64,000 nucleotides of DNA from Actinomycetota bacterium. Lineage in GTDB: Bacteria; Actinomycetota; Actinomycetes; Actinomycetales; Dermatophilaceae. Below are positions 1 through 8,300 of this stretch, one piece after another. A model generated the notes under the pieces. It ran no database searches, was not told the DNA's origin, and was given only the letters and a program-made list of their open reading frames with translations. Where the stretch lies: assembly GCA_020161815.1 (NCBI GenBank), contig JAIUOP010000001.1, positions 124,001-188,000 of the forward strand. Direction: 5' to 3'. The stretch's first letter is position 1; every line of letters begins with the position of its first letter. Position numbers and translations under genes: made by a program.

Positions 1-1003
1 CGCCGCGCGCGTGCCCGAGGACTGGTACGACCTCGTCCACTCCCACTACTGGCTCTCCGGGCAGGTCGGCTGGCTGGCGGCCGACCGATGGAACGTCCCG
101 CTCGTCCACACCATGCACACGATGGCGCGCGTCAAGAACGCGCACCTCGCGCCGGGAGACGAGCCCGAGCCGCTGGGTCGGGAGATCGGCGAGGCGCAGG
201 TCGTCGCCGCCGCGACCCGGATCGTGGCCAACACCGCCGACGAGGCCCGCGAGCTGATCGCCCTGTACGACGCGGACCCGGCCCGTGTAGCGGTCGCCGA
301 GCCGGGTGTCGACCTCGCCGTCTTCACCCCGGGCAGCCGGGAGCAGGCGCGCCGCGCCCTCGGACTCCCCGCCGACGGGATCCTCCTGATCTACGTCGGC
401 CGGATCCAGCCGCTCAAGGGCCCGGACCACGCCGTCCGTGTCGTCGCCGACGTCCTGCGTCGCCGGCCGGAGTGGCGCGACCACCTCACCCTGGCGATCC
501 TGGGCGGGGCCAGCGGCATCGGGGTGCGCAGCCCGATGGGCCTGCCCGCGCTCGCGGAGTCCCTCGGCATCCCGGAGACCGTGCGCTTCCTCCCCCCGGT
601 CGACCGACCCACCCTCGCGCGCTGGTACCAAGCCGCCGACGCCGTCCTCGTCCCCTCCCACAGCGAGTCCTTCGGGCTCGTCGCCATCGAGGCGCAGGCC
701 TGCGGCGCCGTGGTGCTGGCCTCCGACGTCGGCGGCCTGCCGGTGGCGGTCGGGGACGCCGGGCTGCTCCTGCCGGTCGGGGACGAGGCGGCGTGGGCCG
801 CGGCCGTCGAGCGGGTCATCGACGACCCCGGGGCCAGTGCCGGCCTGGGGGCGCGGGCCGCCGAGCGCGCGCAGGGCTTCGGGTGGGAACGCACCGCCGA
901 CCGGCTCGTCGCGGCCTACACCGCCTCGATCGCCGTCCCCCGCCAGTCCTCGATCAACGACTCGGGCGCCCTGGTCGGCATCCCCTCGGCGGTGATCCCG
1001 TGA
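1..1003 (+). CDS. mshA: D-inositol-3-phosphate glycosyltransferase MshA (5' end missing)
   Basis: This cytosolic GT4 enzyme starts mycothiol synthesis by moving GlcNAc from UDP-GlcNAc to inositol 3-phosphate. The reading frame is already open at the window edge, so the start and part of the first Rossmann domain are missing; about 333 residues are visible. Visible marks are HSHYWLSG near the beginning, VHTMHTMA, the GRIQPLKG strand of the donor domain, and ESFGLVAIE, the E-x7-E motif of GT4 enzymes. Its stop overlaps the GTG of the next gene by four bases. The order mshA-ybjN-gpm-senX3-regX3 matches M. tuberculosis Rv0486-Rv0491, which supports MshA over another GT4 enzyme. Confidence 0.93.
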   Translation, partial: AARVPEDWYDLVHSHYWLSGQVGWLAADRWNVPLVHTMHTMARVKNAHLAPGDEPEPLGREIGEAQVVAAATRIVANTADEARELIALYDADPARVAVAEPGVDLAVFTPGSREQARRALGLPADGILLIYVGRIQPLKGPDHAVRVVADVLRRRPEWRDHLTLAILGGASGIGVRSPMGLPALAESLGIPETVRFLPPVDRPTLARWYQAADAVLVPSHSESFGLVAIEAQACGAVVLASDVGGLPVAVGDAGLLLPVGDEAAWAAAVERVIDDPGASAGLGARAAERAQGFGWERTADRLVAAYTASIAVPRQSSINDSGALVGIPSAVIP

Positions 1004-1539
1004 CCCCCGGCACGCCGCAGGACCAGGCCCGCGCAGCCGCCCAGGCCGCCGTGGACGCCTTCCTCGCCGAGGCCGGACTCGAGTGGGAGCCGGGCCTGAC
1101 CCCGGGCGAGACCGTCGTCACCCTGCCCGGCGAGAAGAAGCTCAAGACCGTCGTCTCGCTCATGGTGGGAGAGACCGCCCTCGTGGCGCGGGCCTTCGTC
1201 GTCCGCAACCCGGACGAGAACCATGACCGCGTCCACCGCTTCCTGCTCTCACGCAACCTCCGCCTCCCGGGCATTGCGTATGCCGTGGACTCCAGTGGCG
1301 ATGTGTACGTCACCGGCCGCCTCCCGCTCGTCGCGGTGAGCGCCGAGGCGCTCGACGGCCTGCTCGGGGCGATCCTCGAGGCGAGCGACGGCCCCTTCAA
1401 CGAGCTGCTCGTCCTCGGCTTCCTCACCTCGATGCAGAAGGAGTGGGCCTGGCGGATCGACCGGGGGGAGTCGCTGCGCAACCTCGAGGCCTTCCGCGGG
1501 ATCCTCGAGCGACCCGGTGACCCGCCGCCGGATGCCTGA
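1000..1539 (+). CDS. YbjN domain-containing protein
   Basis: A 179-residue soluble protein of the YbjN family, which has a fold related to type III secretion chaperones and no firm biochemical role. The family resemblance covers most of the length, with LMVGETALVARAFVVR and FLLSRNLRLPGIAY near the middle. GTG at 1000 is chosen because it makes the usual GTGA overlap with the mshA stop, implying translational coupling. An equivalent gene (Rv0487) follows mshA in M. tuberculosis. No signal peptide or membrane segment is seen. Confidence 0.85.
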   Translation: MTPGTPQDQARAAAQAAVDAFLAEAGLEWEPGLTPGETVVTLPGEKKLKTVVSLMVGETALVARAFVVRNPDENHDRVHRFLLSRNLRLPGIAYAVDSSGDVYVTGRLPLVAVSAEALDGLLGAILEASDGPFNELLVLGFLTSMQKEWAWRIDRGESLRNLEAFRGILERPGDPPPDA

Positions 1540-1569
1540 GATCGCCCAGCGCGCGCGGTGGGCCGGGTC

Positions 1570-1575
1570 TAGGCT
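1570..1575 (+). promoter_or_regulatory. -10 box for leaderless gpmA
   Basis: TAGGCT lies six bases before the ATG at 1582, so transcription would begin at or next to the start codon. No Shine-Dalgarno sequence precedes that ATG. Confidence 0.55.
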
Positions 1576-1581
1576 GGCGAC

Positions 1582-2319
1582 ATGACGGCATACACCCTTG
1601 TCCTGCTTCGCCACGGCGAGTCCGAATGGAACCAGAAGAACCTCTTCACCGGGTGGGTCGATGTCGACCTCACCGACAAGGGGCGTGCCGAGGCCGCCCG
1701 GGGCGGGCAGCTGCTCAAGGACGCCGGGATCCTGCCCGACGTCGTCCACACCTCGGTGCTGCGCCGCGCGATCACCACGGCCAACCTCGCGCTCGACGCC
1801 GCCGATCGCCACTGGATCCCGGTCCGGCGCAGCTGGCGCCTCAACGAGCGGCACTACGGCGCGCTCCAGGGCCTGGACAAGGCGGCGACGCGCGACAAGT
1901 ACGGCGACGAGCAGTTCATGCTCTGGCGGCGCAGCTTCGACACCCCGCCGCCGCCGATCGAGCAGGGCAGCGAGTTCGACCAGACCGGTGACCCGCGGTA
2001 TGCCGGTGTCGACGTCCCGCTCACCGAGTGCCTCGCCGACGTCATCCCGCGGATGATGCCCTACTGGGAGAACGACATCCAGGCCGACCTCAAGGAAGGC
2101 CGCACGGTCCTGGTCACCGCCCACGGCAACAGCCTGCGCGCGCTCGTCAAGCACCTCGACGGCATCAGCGACGAGGACATCGCCGGGCTCAACATCCCGA
2201 CCGGCATGCCTCTGGTCTACGAGCTCGGCGAGGACTTCATGCCGACGGCGCCCGCGCGGTACCTCGACCCCGAGGCCGCCGCGGCAGCCGCCGCAGCCGT
2301 CGCCAACCAGGGTCGCTGA
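1582..2319 (+). CDS. gpmA: 2,3-bisphosphoglycerate-dependent phosphoglycerate mutase
   Basis: Glycolytic enzyme interconverting 3- and 2-phosphoglycerate through a phosphohistidine. At 245 residues it has the normal length for the cofactor-dependent family. The [10 protein letters not shown] motif at about residues 8-17 holds the phosphorylated histidine, [10 protein letters not shown] follows near residue 90, and [10 protein letters not shown] near residue 175 supplies the second catalytic histidine. A TAGGCT -10 box six bases before ATG suggests a leaderless mRNA. The 3' end runs into a 16-bp tandem repeat that includes the stop codon. Rv0489 gpm1 has the same position in M. tuberculosis. 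Confidence 0.96.
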   Translation: MTAYTLVLLRHGESEWNQKNLFTGWVDVDLTDKGRAEAARGGQLLKDAGILPDVVHTSVLRRAITTANLALDAADRHWIPVRRSWRLNERHYGALQGLDKAATRDKYGDEQFMLWRRSFDTPPPPIEQGSEFDQTGDPRYAGVDVPLTECLADVIPRMMPYWENDIQADLKEGRTVLVTAHGNSLRALVKHLDGISDEDIAGLNIPTGMPLVYELGEDFMPTAPARYLDPEAAAAAAAAVANQGR

Positions 2320-2386
2320 CCGGCTGACCCACTGACCGGCTGGGCCACTGATCGGCTGGGCCATTGGCCCACTGGCTCACTGGCCC
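2316..2386. repeat. 16-bp tandem repeat across two convergent stop codons
   Basis: Four adjacent 16-base units begin at 2316, 2332, 2348 and 2364, followed by a 7-base remnant. The first three read CTGAMCGGCTGRSCCA-like with few changes; the fourth is more diverged. The array contains the gpmA stop and the stop of the convergent gene at 2377. A short hairpin around GGGCCATTGGCCC could also end transcription. Confidence 0.75.
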
Positions 2387-4248
2387 GAGGTCATGAGCTG
2401 CCGGTAGGTGTCCCACGGTCCGTACCACGTCTGGTCGGTCCAGAGGTGTGTCTGCGAGACGAGGGTGCCCTGGGCGTCGTAGGTGCGGCACACCGCGTTC
2501 GGGCCGTCCGACCCCTCGGCGAGGTCGACCGTCGCGGTGCCCTTGACCAGGGGCAGTCGCACCGGCTCGGCCCGGGTGTCGCCATCCCACTCCAGCTCGG
2601 TCGCGGGGGAGTCGGCGGGGACGAAGAACTGGCGACCGACCTGGATGCCCTCCGGGTTGCCGATGCTCACCGACATCGGAGCGAACCGGTTGGCCTCGGT
2701 GACCGGCTCGTTGGTCGCATAGGCGTACCAGTTCCAGGACCCCGTCTCGACGTCGTGCACGAGGAAGCCGAGGGTTTGCAGGAGCGCCCCGGAGGGCAGG
2801 CGCACACGCACGATGTGGGCCGTCATCGTCGACGTGTCCTCGGTGGAGCGCTGCGAGAGCCAGTCGTGGGCTCGCGGGTCGAGCCGCGCACTGCGGACGA
2901 CACTGGCCGAGAGCTCCTCCGGGGCCAGCCCGGTCGCCGCGGCGACCTCGGCCACGACGCCACCGACGTACTCGCGTAGTTCCGCGGGCACCTGGCAGCG
3001 AGGACACTCGGCCCGGCTGGCCGGTGGCGGCTCCTCGGTCATGAGGCCGCCGGGCGGGTTCTCCGTGCCATCGGCGCGCAGGAGCAGGGCGGGCGCCGCA
3101 CCTCCGAGGTCGATCACGGCGCCACCGTCGTCGAGTGGCACCGCGGACCAGGTGCGCGTGAGCGTCAGGTCGGGCGCGACGGTGACCGTGCGTGACCACT
3201 CGAGTTCGCGGACGCCGGGCCGGCCGAGGACGAGCAGCTTGGCCTGTGGGGTGTTGGCCGCGTGGACGACGGAGAAGGCCGCGGCATCGTCCATCACGGA
3301 CCACGCCTCCTTCTGGCCCAGCTCCTCCACCCGGGCACCGGCGGGCCCGGCGAGGACGGTGACCAGCGGTGCGTCACCGCCCCAGCCGTCCCGCGGCGCG
3401 AGGAGGAGGAAGCGTTCGCCGCCGACGTCTGCTCCCCAGAGGACCTGCTGCGCCCCGGACCAGCGGGCGATGACCCCCGCGACGACGCCCGGGTCCCGGG
3501 CCAGGGGGCCGCGAGAGCCCCACTGCCACACCTGGCGACCCTGGAGTGAGGGCGTGGGCAAGGGGGCGGCGGTGGTGGTCCGCGGACTGGGCGTCGGTGG
3601 TGAGGGCGCGGTGACCCCCGGGCCGGCGACCAGGGCGGCGCCGGCCAGTGCCGTCGCGACGACGGCCGCGCTTGCCATCAGTGCTCGCCGGCGTCGTGTC
3701 CGGAGCCGGTCCGTGACGGTCGCCATCGGGTCGAGGGTGGCCACGCCGTCCCGGTCGTCGAGGAACTGGGCGATCGCCGCCTGCGCGGTCCAGGGGGCGG
3801 CGTCGCGTCCGGCGGCTCGCTCGCCCCGGGCATGGGCGGTGGTGAGCTGGGCCCGCGCCGAGGTGAGCAGGTCCGCGAAGGCAGCGGACGGCATACCGCT
3901 GACCTCCCCGGCCTCCTCCTCGGTGAGTCGGAGGTCGTCGACGAGCACGTATGCCGCCCGCTCACCGGTGCCCAGCGCCAGCCACGCGTCGGCAAGGCTC
4001 GCGGGCTCGGGAGGTGCCGGGGGCGCGGGCGCCGCGGCGAGGAGGCGGGAGAGGAGGGCACGGCGCGTCGTGGCCGTCGGTCGCCCCTCCGTGGCCAGGG
4101 TGCGCCAGGTGCGGACGGCCTCGGTCAGGGCGCGCAGGGCCAGCGCCTCGCCGTCGTCCGGGTCCCGGGCGACGAGGCGGCCCAGGCGGCGCAGCTCGGG
4201 CCAACGCGCCGCGACGAAATCGGCGGCGTCCTGCGTCACCCGGCCCAT
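2377..4248 (-). CDS. Membrane protein with sigma-factor-like N-terminal region
   Basis: A 623-residue protein of no named family. Residues 1 to about 145 are helical and end in a helix-turn-helix-like stretch (LTEEEAGEVSGM) resembling sigma-70 region 4 of ECF sigma factors. Basic residues (RTRRRRAL) precede one membrane segment at about 190-212, then a Pro/Thr-rich linker and a roughly 390-residue presumably extracytoplasmic region rich in beta-type sequence. That region has one CxxC pair (ECPRCQ, about residue 400). The topology is N-in, C-out, so the sigma-like part would stay at the membrane. Its function is unknown; it may be a sigma-derived membrane protein no longer working in transcription. 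The stop lies inside the 16-bp repeat shared with gpmA. Confidence 0.7.
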   Translation of the reverse strand: MGRVTQDAADFVAARWPELRRLGRLVARDPDDGEALALRALTEAVRTWRTLATEGRPTATTRRALLSRLLAAAPAPPAPPEPASLADAWLALGTGERAAYVLVDDLRLTEEEAGEVSGMPSAAFADLLTSARAQLTTAHARGERAAGRDAAPWTAQAAIAQFLDDRDGVATLDPMATVTDRLRTRRRRALMASAAVVATALAGAALVAGPGVTAPSPPTPSPRTTTAAPLPTPSLQGRQVWQWGSRGPLARDPGVVAGVIARWSGAQQVLWGADVGGERFLLLAPRDGWGGDAPLVTVLAGPAGARVEELGQKEAWSVMDDAAAFSVVHAANTPQAKLLVLGRPGVRELEWSRTVTVAPDLTLTRTWSAVPLDDGGAVIDLGGAAPALLLRADGTENPPGGLMTEEPPPASRAECPRCQVPAELREYVGGVVAEVAAATGLAPEELSASVVRSARLDPRAHDWLSQRSTEDTSTMTAHIVRVRLPSGALLQTLGFLVHDVETGSWNWYAYATNEPVTEANRFAPMSVSIGNPEGIQVGRQFFVPADSPATELEWDGDTRAEPVRLPLVKGTATVDLAEGSDGPNAVCRTYDAQGTLVSQTHLWTDQTWYGPWDTYRQLMTSGQ

Positions 4249-4298
4249 GGGCCGAGTGTGGCCGACCGCGACCGGTGGCGCGAGCCCCCGGCGGCGAG

Positions 4299-4991
4299 TC
4301 AGCTCCCGAGGACGACGTCCTCGCGGTCCTCGTGGCTGGATTCCGCGTCCCCGTCGTACTGGCCGGTCACGAGGTAGATGACGCGCTCGGCCACGGAGAC
4401 GGCGTGATCGGCGTACCGCTCGTAGTAGCGGGCGATGAGGGTCAGGTCGACGGCGGTCTCGGTGCCGTGGTCCCGGCCCTCGGCGACGATGCGCTCCACG
4501 AGGCGGCGGTGCAGGTCGTCCATGGTGTCGTCCTCGCGGTCCACGGCCCGGGCACCCTCGATGTCGCGGGTGACGATGACGTCACCGGCCTTGAGCACGA
4601 TCGTCTCGGCGGCCCGGCCCATGTCGACGATGACCGAGCGGTACTCGGCGGGCACCGCCGGGTTCGGGTAGCGCAGGCGGGCGATCTTGGCGACGTGGCG
4701 GGCGAGGTCACCCATCCGCTCGAGGTCGGCACTCATCCGCATCGCCGTGACCACCATGCGCAGGTCGGTCGCCACGGGCTGCTGGAGGGCGAGCAGGTCG
4801 ATGGCGGTGTCGTCGAGGTGCTCGCGGAGCCGGTCGAGGTCGGCGTCGGCGTCGATGACGGACTCGGCCAGCGCGACGTCGGCATCGAGCAGGGCGGTCG
4901 TGGCCCGGCTCATGGCCGAGCGGGCCAGCCGGGTCATCTCGACGAGGTCCGCGGTGATCCGGTCGAGCTCGTCGTGAAAGGCCTTGCGCAT
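4299..4991 (-). CDS. phoU: Phosphate signalling protein PhoU
   Basis: A 230-residue cytoplasmic all-helical protein with two PhoU repeats, starting MRKAFHDELD. PhoU links phosphate-transporter state to the sensor kinase and keeps the response off when phosphate is ample. Both repeats carry the usual acidic metal-binding helix pattern (DLERMGDLARH around residue 87 and ERYADHAVSVAERV around residue 190). It is divergent from senX3, the partner kinase, with a 247-bp intergenic region holding a candidate PHO box. No pst genes are in the window. Confidence 0.94.
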   Translation of the reverse strand: MRKAFHDELDRITADLVEMTRLARSAMSRATTALLDADVALAESVIDADADLDRLREHLDDTAIDLLALQQPVATDLRMVVTAMRMSADLERMGDLARHVAKIARLRYPNPAVPAEYRSVIVDMGRAAETIVLKAGDVIVTRDIEGARAVDREDDTMDDLHRRLVERIVAEGRDHGTETAVDLTLIARYYERYADHAVSVAERVIYLVTGQYDGDAESSHEDREDVVLGS

Positions 4992-5127
4992 CGGGATCCT
5001 CTTCCTGGGCTTTCCTGGGCTGGGGCCGCGGTGGGTGCAGTCGTCGGGTCGGGACCGGCGGGTCGGGACCGGCGGGGCGGGACCGCCGCTCCTGGTCGGG
5101 GCCCGCGACGGCAGCGTGGCACCCTGC

Positions 5128-5156
5128 GGTGAACGCTCGTCGGATGCAAGGTGAAC
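5128..5156 (-). promoter_or_regulatory. Candidate PHO box (RegX3/PhoP-type)
   Basis: GGTGAAC occurs at 5128-5134 and again at 5150-5156, so GTTCACC repeats on the minus strand with a spacing of 22 bp, twice the 11-bp unit of actinobacterial PHO boxes. The middle unit is degenerate. It lies between divergent phoU and senX3, where autoregulation by RegX3 would be expected. Confidence 0.5.
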
Positions 5157-5226
5157 ATCTCTGGGCGCCCTCCGCCGCCGTGCGTGGTCCTCGATCGGGA
5201 GGTCGGCCGGGCCGGTGAGGGGCGTC

Positions 5227-5232
5227 TAGTCT
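5227..5232 (+). promoter_or_regulatory. -10 box for leaderless senX3
   Basis: TAGTCT is followed by six bases and the GTG start at 5239; there is no ribosome binding site in between. This spacing fixes the start codon. Confidence 0.55.
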
Positions 5233-5238
5233 GGCCGC

Positions 5239-6438
5239 GTGGATGCTGCGTTGGCCGCGACCCTGGGCGGTGGTGTCGGGCTCGTCCTCGGCGCGCTCGC
5301 CGTCGGGGCGGCCAGGCTCTCCGAGCGCGAGCAGCGGACCCTGCCGCCGACCGCGCCGACCTCCTCGCTGTCCAAGGGAGTCGGGGACGTCCTCAGCGTG
5401 CTCCGCTCGATCGGGATCGTCCTCGACGGCTCCGACGCGGTCGTGACCACCTCGTCCGCCGCCGTCGCCTACGGCCTGGTCCGCCACGGGGAGCTGGTCC
5501 ACGCCGAACTGCGCCACCTGGCCCGACAGGTCCGTCGCGACGGGGTGATCCGGGAGGCCGAACTCGAGCTCACCAAGGGGCCGACCGGCTCCGGCAGCGT
5601 CGTCATGCGCGCACGGGTCGCACCGCTGGGCAGTGACCACGTGCTCGTGCTCGCCGAGGACCACACTCAGGCTCGGCGGGTCGAGGAGATCCGCCGCGAC
5701 TTCGTCGCCAACGTCTCGCACGAGCTGAAGACGCCGGTCGGGGGGATCTCGCTGCTCTCCGAGGCCATCATCGACGCCCGTGACGACCCCGAGGCCGTGG
5801 CCCGCTTCGGCGAGCGGATCCGGGTCGAGTCCGCCCGGCTCGGGCAGCTCGTCAAGGAGATCGTCGACCTCTCGCGCCTGCAGATCCAGGACACCCTCCA
5901 CGAGCCCGAGCTCGTGCCGGTGGACGCGGTCGCCACCGACGCGGTGGAACGGGTGCGCACGACCGCCGATGCCCGCAGCATCGCCATCGAGCAGGCGTGC
6001 GAGCCCGACCTGGCCGTCTACGGCGACCGCGAGCTGCTCACCACGGCCGTGGCCAACCTGGTGTCCAACGCGGTCAACTACAGCGACGACAGCACCCGGG
6101 TCGCGGTGGGAGCCCGACGGGTCGAGGACCTCGTCGAGATCTCCGTGTCCGACCAGGGCCATGGCATCCCGGCCGGTGAGCAGGAGCGCATCTTCGAGCG
6201 CTTCTACCGCGTCGACGCGGCCCGCTCCCGCGCCACGGGCGGCACCGGGCTCGGGCTCGCGATCGTCAAGCACATCAGCGCCAACCACGGCGGCGAGGTC
6301 ACCGTGTGGAGTGCCGAGGGGCACGGGTCGACCTTCACCATCACCCTGCCGCTGGCCGCACCCAAGCCCTTCGAGAAGTCCACCGAGCCCACCCCGCTCG
6401 CCCCCACGGGCACGACCCCAGGAGAGCAGTACCCATGA
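5239..6438 (+). CDS. senX3: Phosphate-responsive sensor histidine kinase SenX3
   Basis: A 399-residue membrane kinase that phosphorylates RegX3 under phosphate limitation. One membrane segment near the N-terminus (about 5-25), a PAS-like region (about 50-150), the H-box ANVSHELKTPV (His about 162), the N-box (NLVSNAVNYS), the G1 box DQGHGIP and the G2 box GGTGLGLAIVKH follow in order. GTG at 5239 is preferred because a TAGTCT -10 box sits exactly six bases upstream. The stop overlaps the ATG of regX3 (ATGA), so the two are translationally coupled. Its divergent neighbour phoU completes the phosphate module. Confidence 0.94.
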   Translation: MDAALAATLGGGVGLVLGALAVGAARLSEREQRTLPPTAPTSSLSKGVGDVLSVLRSIGIVLDGSDAVVTTSSAAVAYGLVRHGELVHAELRHLARQVRRDGVIREAELELTKGPTGSGSVVMRARVAPLGSDHVLVLAEDHTQARRVEEIRRDFVANVSHELKTPVGGISLLSEAIIDARDDPEAVARFGERIRVESARLGQLVKEIVDLSRLQIQDTLHEPELVPVDAVATDAVERVRTTADARSIAIEQACEPDLAVYGDRELLTTAVANLVSNAVNYSDDSTRVAVGARRVEDLVEISVSDQGHGIPAGEQERIFERFYRVDAARSRATGGTGLGLAIVKHISANHGGEVTVWSAEGHGSTFTITLPLAAPKPFEKSTEPTPLAPTGTTPGEQYP

Positions 6439-7115
6439 CCCGGATCCTCGTCGTCGAAGACGAAGTCTCCTTCTCGGACCCGTTGTCCTACCTGCTGCGG
6501 AAGGAGGGATACGACGTCGCCGTCGCCGAGACCGGGCCGGATGCGCTGAGCGAGTTCGAGGCCGCCGGCGCCGACCTGGTCCTGCTCGACCTCATGCTCC
6601 CGGGCCTGTCGGGCGTCGACGTCTGTCGGGCCCTGCGGGCCAAGTCCAACGTCCCGGTCATCATGCTCACCGCCAAGGACAGCGAGATCGACAAGGTGGT
6701 CGGCCTCGAGCTCGGCGCCGACGACTACGTCACCAAGCCGTACTCCTCACGTGAGCTGCTCGCGCGTATCAAGGCGGTGCTGCGCCGGCTCGGCGAGCCC
6801 GAGGAGCTGCTCCCCACCACGCTGGAGGCCGGCCCGGTGCGCATGGACGTCGAGCGCCACGTGGTCACCGTCAACGGCGCGCCGGCGGCCCTGCCGCTCA
6901 AGGAGTTCGAGCTGCTGGAGATGCTGCTCCGCAACGCCGGGCGCGTCCTGACCCGGCTGCAGCTCATCGACCGGGTGTGGGGGAGTGACTACGTCGGGGA
7001 CACCAAGACCCTGGACGTGCACGTCAAGCGACTCCGGGCGAAGATCGAGCCGGACCCCACCAACCCGCGCTTCATCGTGACGGTGCGCGGGCTGGGCTAC
7101 AAGTTCGAGCCGTGA
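6435..7115 (+). CDS. regX3: OmpR-family response regulator RegX3
   Basis: A 226-residue cytoplasmic regulator, partner of SenX3, expected to bind PHO-box repeats and switch on phosphate uptake genes. The receiver domain (1-120) begins TRILVVEDE with the acidic pair, has the phospho-acceptor in LVLLDLMLPG (about residue 52) and the conserved lysine in DDYVTKPYS. The winged-helix domain (about 130-226) ends with TVRGLGYKFEP, typical of OmpR/PhoB proteins. ATG at 6435 overlaps the senX3 stop. Likely targets in this window are phoU/senX3 and pit. Confidence 0.95.
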   Translation: MTRILVVEDEVSFSDPLSYLLRKEGYDVAVAETGPDALSEFEAAGADLVLLDLMLPGLSGVDVCRALRAKSNVPVIMLTAKDSEIDKVVGLELGADDYVTKPYSSRELLARIKAVLRRLGEPEELLPTTLEAGPVRMDVERHVVTVNGAPAALPLKEFELLEMLLRNAGRVLTRLQLIDRVWGSDYVGDTKTLDVHVKRLRAKIEPDPTNPRFIVTVRGLGYKFEP

Positions 7116-7119
7116 GGGC

Positions 7120-7587
7120 TCAGTTCGCGGCGAGGCCCTTGTAGTAGCCGTCCGCGGTGAGCACGGGGACGTCGAGGATGTTCTCGCCGCTGCCGCTGGT
7201 GGAGATGGTGACCTTGACCAGGTCGCCGGCCTTGCCCGGCACGGCCGACAGGACGAGGTCGTCGGCCTCGGCGAGGTTGACCGACGCGTGGGCCGGCACG
7301 CTCGTGCTGACCTTGTCGGACCCCTCGGTCGCGAAGCTGACCGCGACGGCCTCGTTCGTGCCGTTGACGAACTGCCCGGCGAGCCGCCCGGGCTCGTCGC
7401 TCTGGTCGGACCCGACGACGACCAGTCCGCGGACGTCGAGGCGGTCACCGAGGTCGAGGTTGACACCGTCGGAGGCCTGGTAGTTCACGTCCGTCTGCAC
7501 CGGGGACATGAGCGCACACCCGCTGGTCGTGAGAACGGCAGCAAGGGCGAGGGGGGCGGCGATGCGCGCGGAGGCCTTGGTGATCAC
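7120..7587 (-). CDS. Small secreted lipoprotein, function unknown
   Basis: A 155-residue protein starting at GTG 7587. It has a basic N-terminus (ITKASAR), a hydrophobic core and a lipobox ending TTSGC at about residue 24, so it is probably lipidated and held on the outer face of the membrane. The mature part is beta-rich with no cysteines and resembles small actinobacterial lipoproteins of unknown role. It is convergent with regX3 with only four bases between the stops. The later GTG is chosen because it places the signal peptide at the N-terminus. Confidence 0.75.
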   Translation of the reverse strand: MITKASARIAAPLALAAVLTTSGCALMSPVQTDVNYQASDGVNLDLGDRLDVRGLVVVGSDQSDEPGRLAGQFVNGTNEAVAVSFATEGSDKVSTSVPAHASVNLAEADDLVLSAVPGKAGDLVKVTISTSGSGENILDVPVLTADGYYKGLAAN

Positions 7588-7751
7588 GAGCCCGATCGTA
7601 GCGGCCCGGGGGCACAGGGGGGTCACGGCCTCGCGCGCGTGCCTGACAAATGCCCGAATGTCAAGCGGTTCTTCGGCGCGCTTTCGCCGACGAAACCGGG
7701 CCTGACCTGCGCAAACGCTCTCGCTCCGAGTTCGGCGTGTCACACCCGGCG

Positions 7752-7760
7752 TGTTATTCT
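7752..7760 (+). promoter_or_regulatory. Candidate extended -10 promoter of carD
   Basis: TG-T-TATTCT is a plausible extended -10 about 27 bases before the carD ATG; no good -35 is seen. A weak GGGGAC-like ribosome site follows. Confidence 0.35.
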
Positions 7761-7787
7761 TGAGGTCGCGAAAGGGGACAACACCAC

Positions 7788-8270
7788 ATGGTTTTCACTG
7801 TTGGCGAGACGGTCGTCTACCCACACCACGGGGCCGCCCGGATCGAGGAGATCAAGACCCGCGTCATCCGAGGCGAGGAGAAGCTCTACCTCAAGCTCAA
7901 GGTGGCCCAGGGAGACCTCGTCATCGAGGTCCCGGCCGAGAACTGCGACCTCGTCGGCGTCCGTGACGTCGTCTCCAAGGAGGGGCTGGACCGCGTCTTC
8001 GAGGTCCTGCGCGCCCCCTACGCCGAGGAGCCGACCAACTGGTCGCGCCGCTTCAAGGCCAACCTGGAGAAGCTCGCCTCCGGCGACGTCATCAAGGTCG
8101 CCGAGGTCGTGCGCGACCTGTGGCGTCGCGACAAGGACCGCGGCCTGTCCGCCGGCGAGAAGCGGATGCTCGCCAAGGCCCGCCAGATCCTCGTCTCCGA
8201 GCTCGCGCTCGCCGAGAAGACCGACGAGGAGAAGGCCGAGACCATCCTCGACGAGGTCCTCGCGTCCTGA
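7788..8270 (+). CDS. carD: CarD family transcription regulator
   Basis: A 160-residue RNA polymerase-binding factor that stabilises open promoter complexes, controlling rRNA and many vegetative promoters. The N-terminal Tudor-like polymerase-interaction domain (about 1-60, [13 protein letters not shown]) is followed by a helical DNA-binding domain (about 65-160) with the conserved tryptophan region near NWSRRF. The length equals that of mycobacterial CarD. ispD follows 30 bp later, as in M. tuberculosis Rv3583c-Rv3582c, so co-transcription is likely. Confidence 0.96.
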   Translation: MVFTVGETVVYPHHGAARIEEIKTRVIRGEEKLYLKLKVAQGDLVIEVPAENCDLVGVRDVVSKEGLDRVFEVLRAPYAEEPTNWSRRFKANLEKLASGDVIKVAEVVRDLWRRDKDRGLSAGEKRMLAKARQILVSELALAEKTDEEKAETILDEVLAS

Positions 8271-8300
8271 GCCGGCCACCCGGCATCCTTCTGCACTGAC

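Noticed and set aside
7644-7663. TGACA-N10-TGTCA inverted repeat with a TTGACA-like -35 upstream of the lipoprotein gene
   Set aside because: No acceptable -10 follows at 16-18 bp on the minus strand, so I do not call a promoter or operator.
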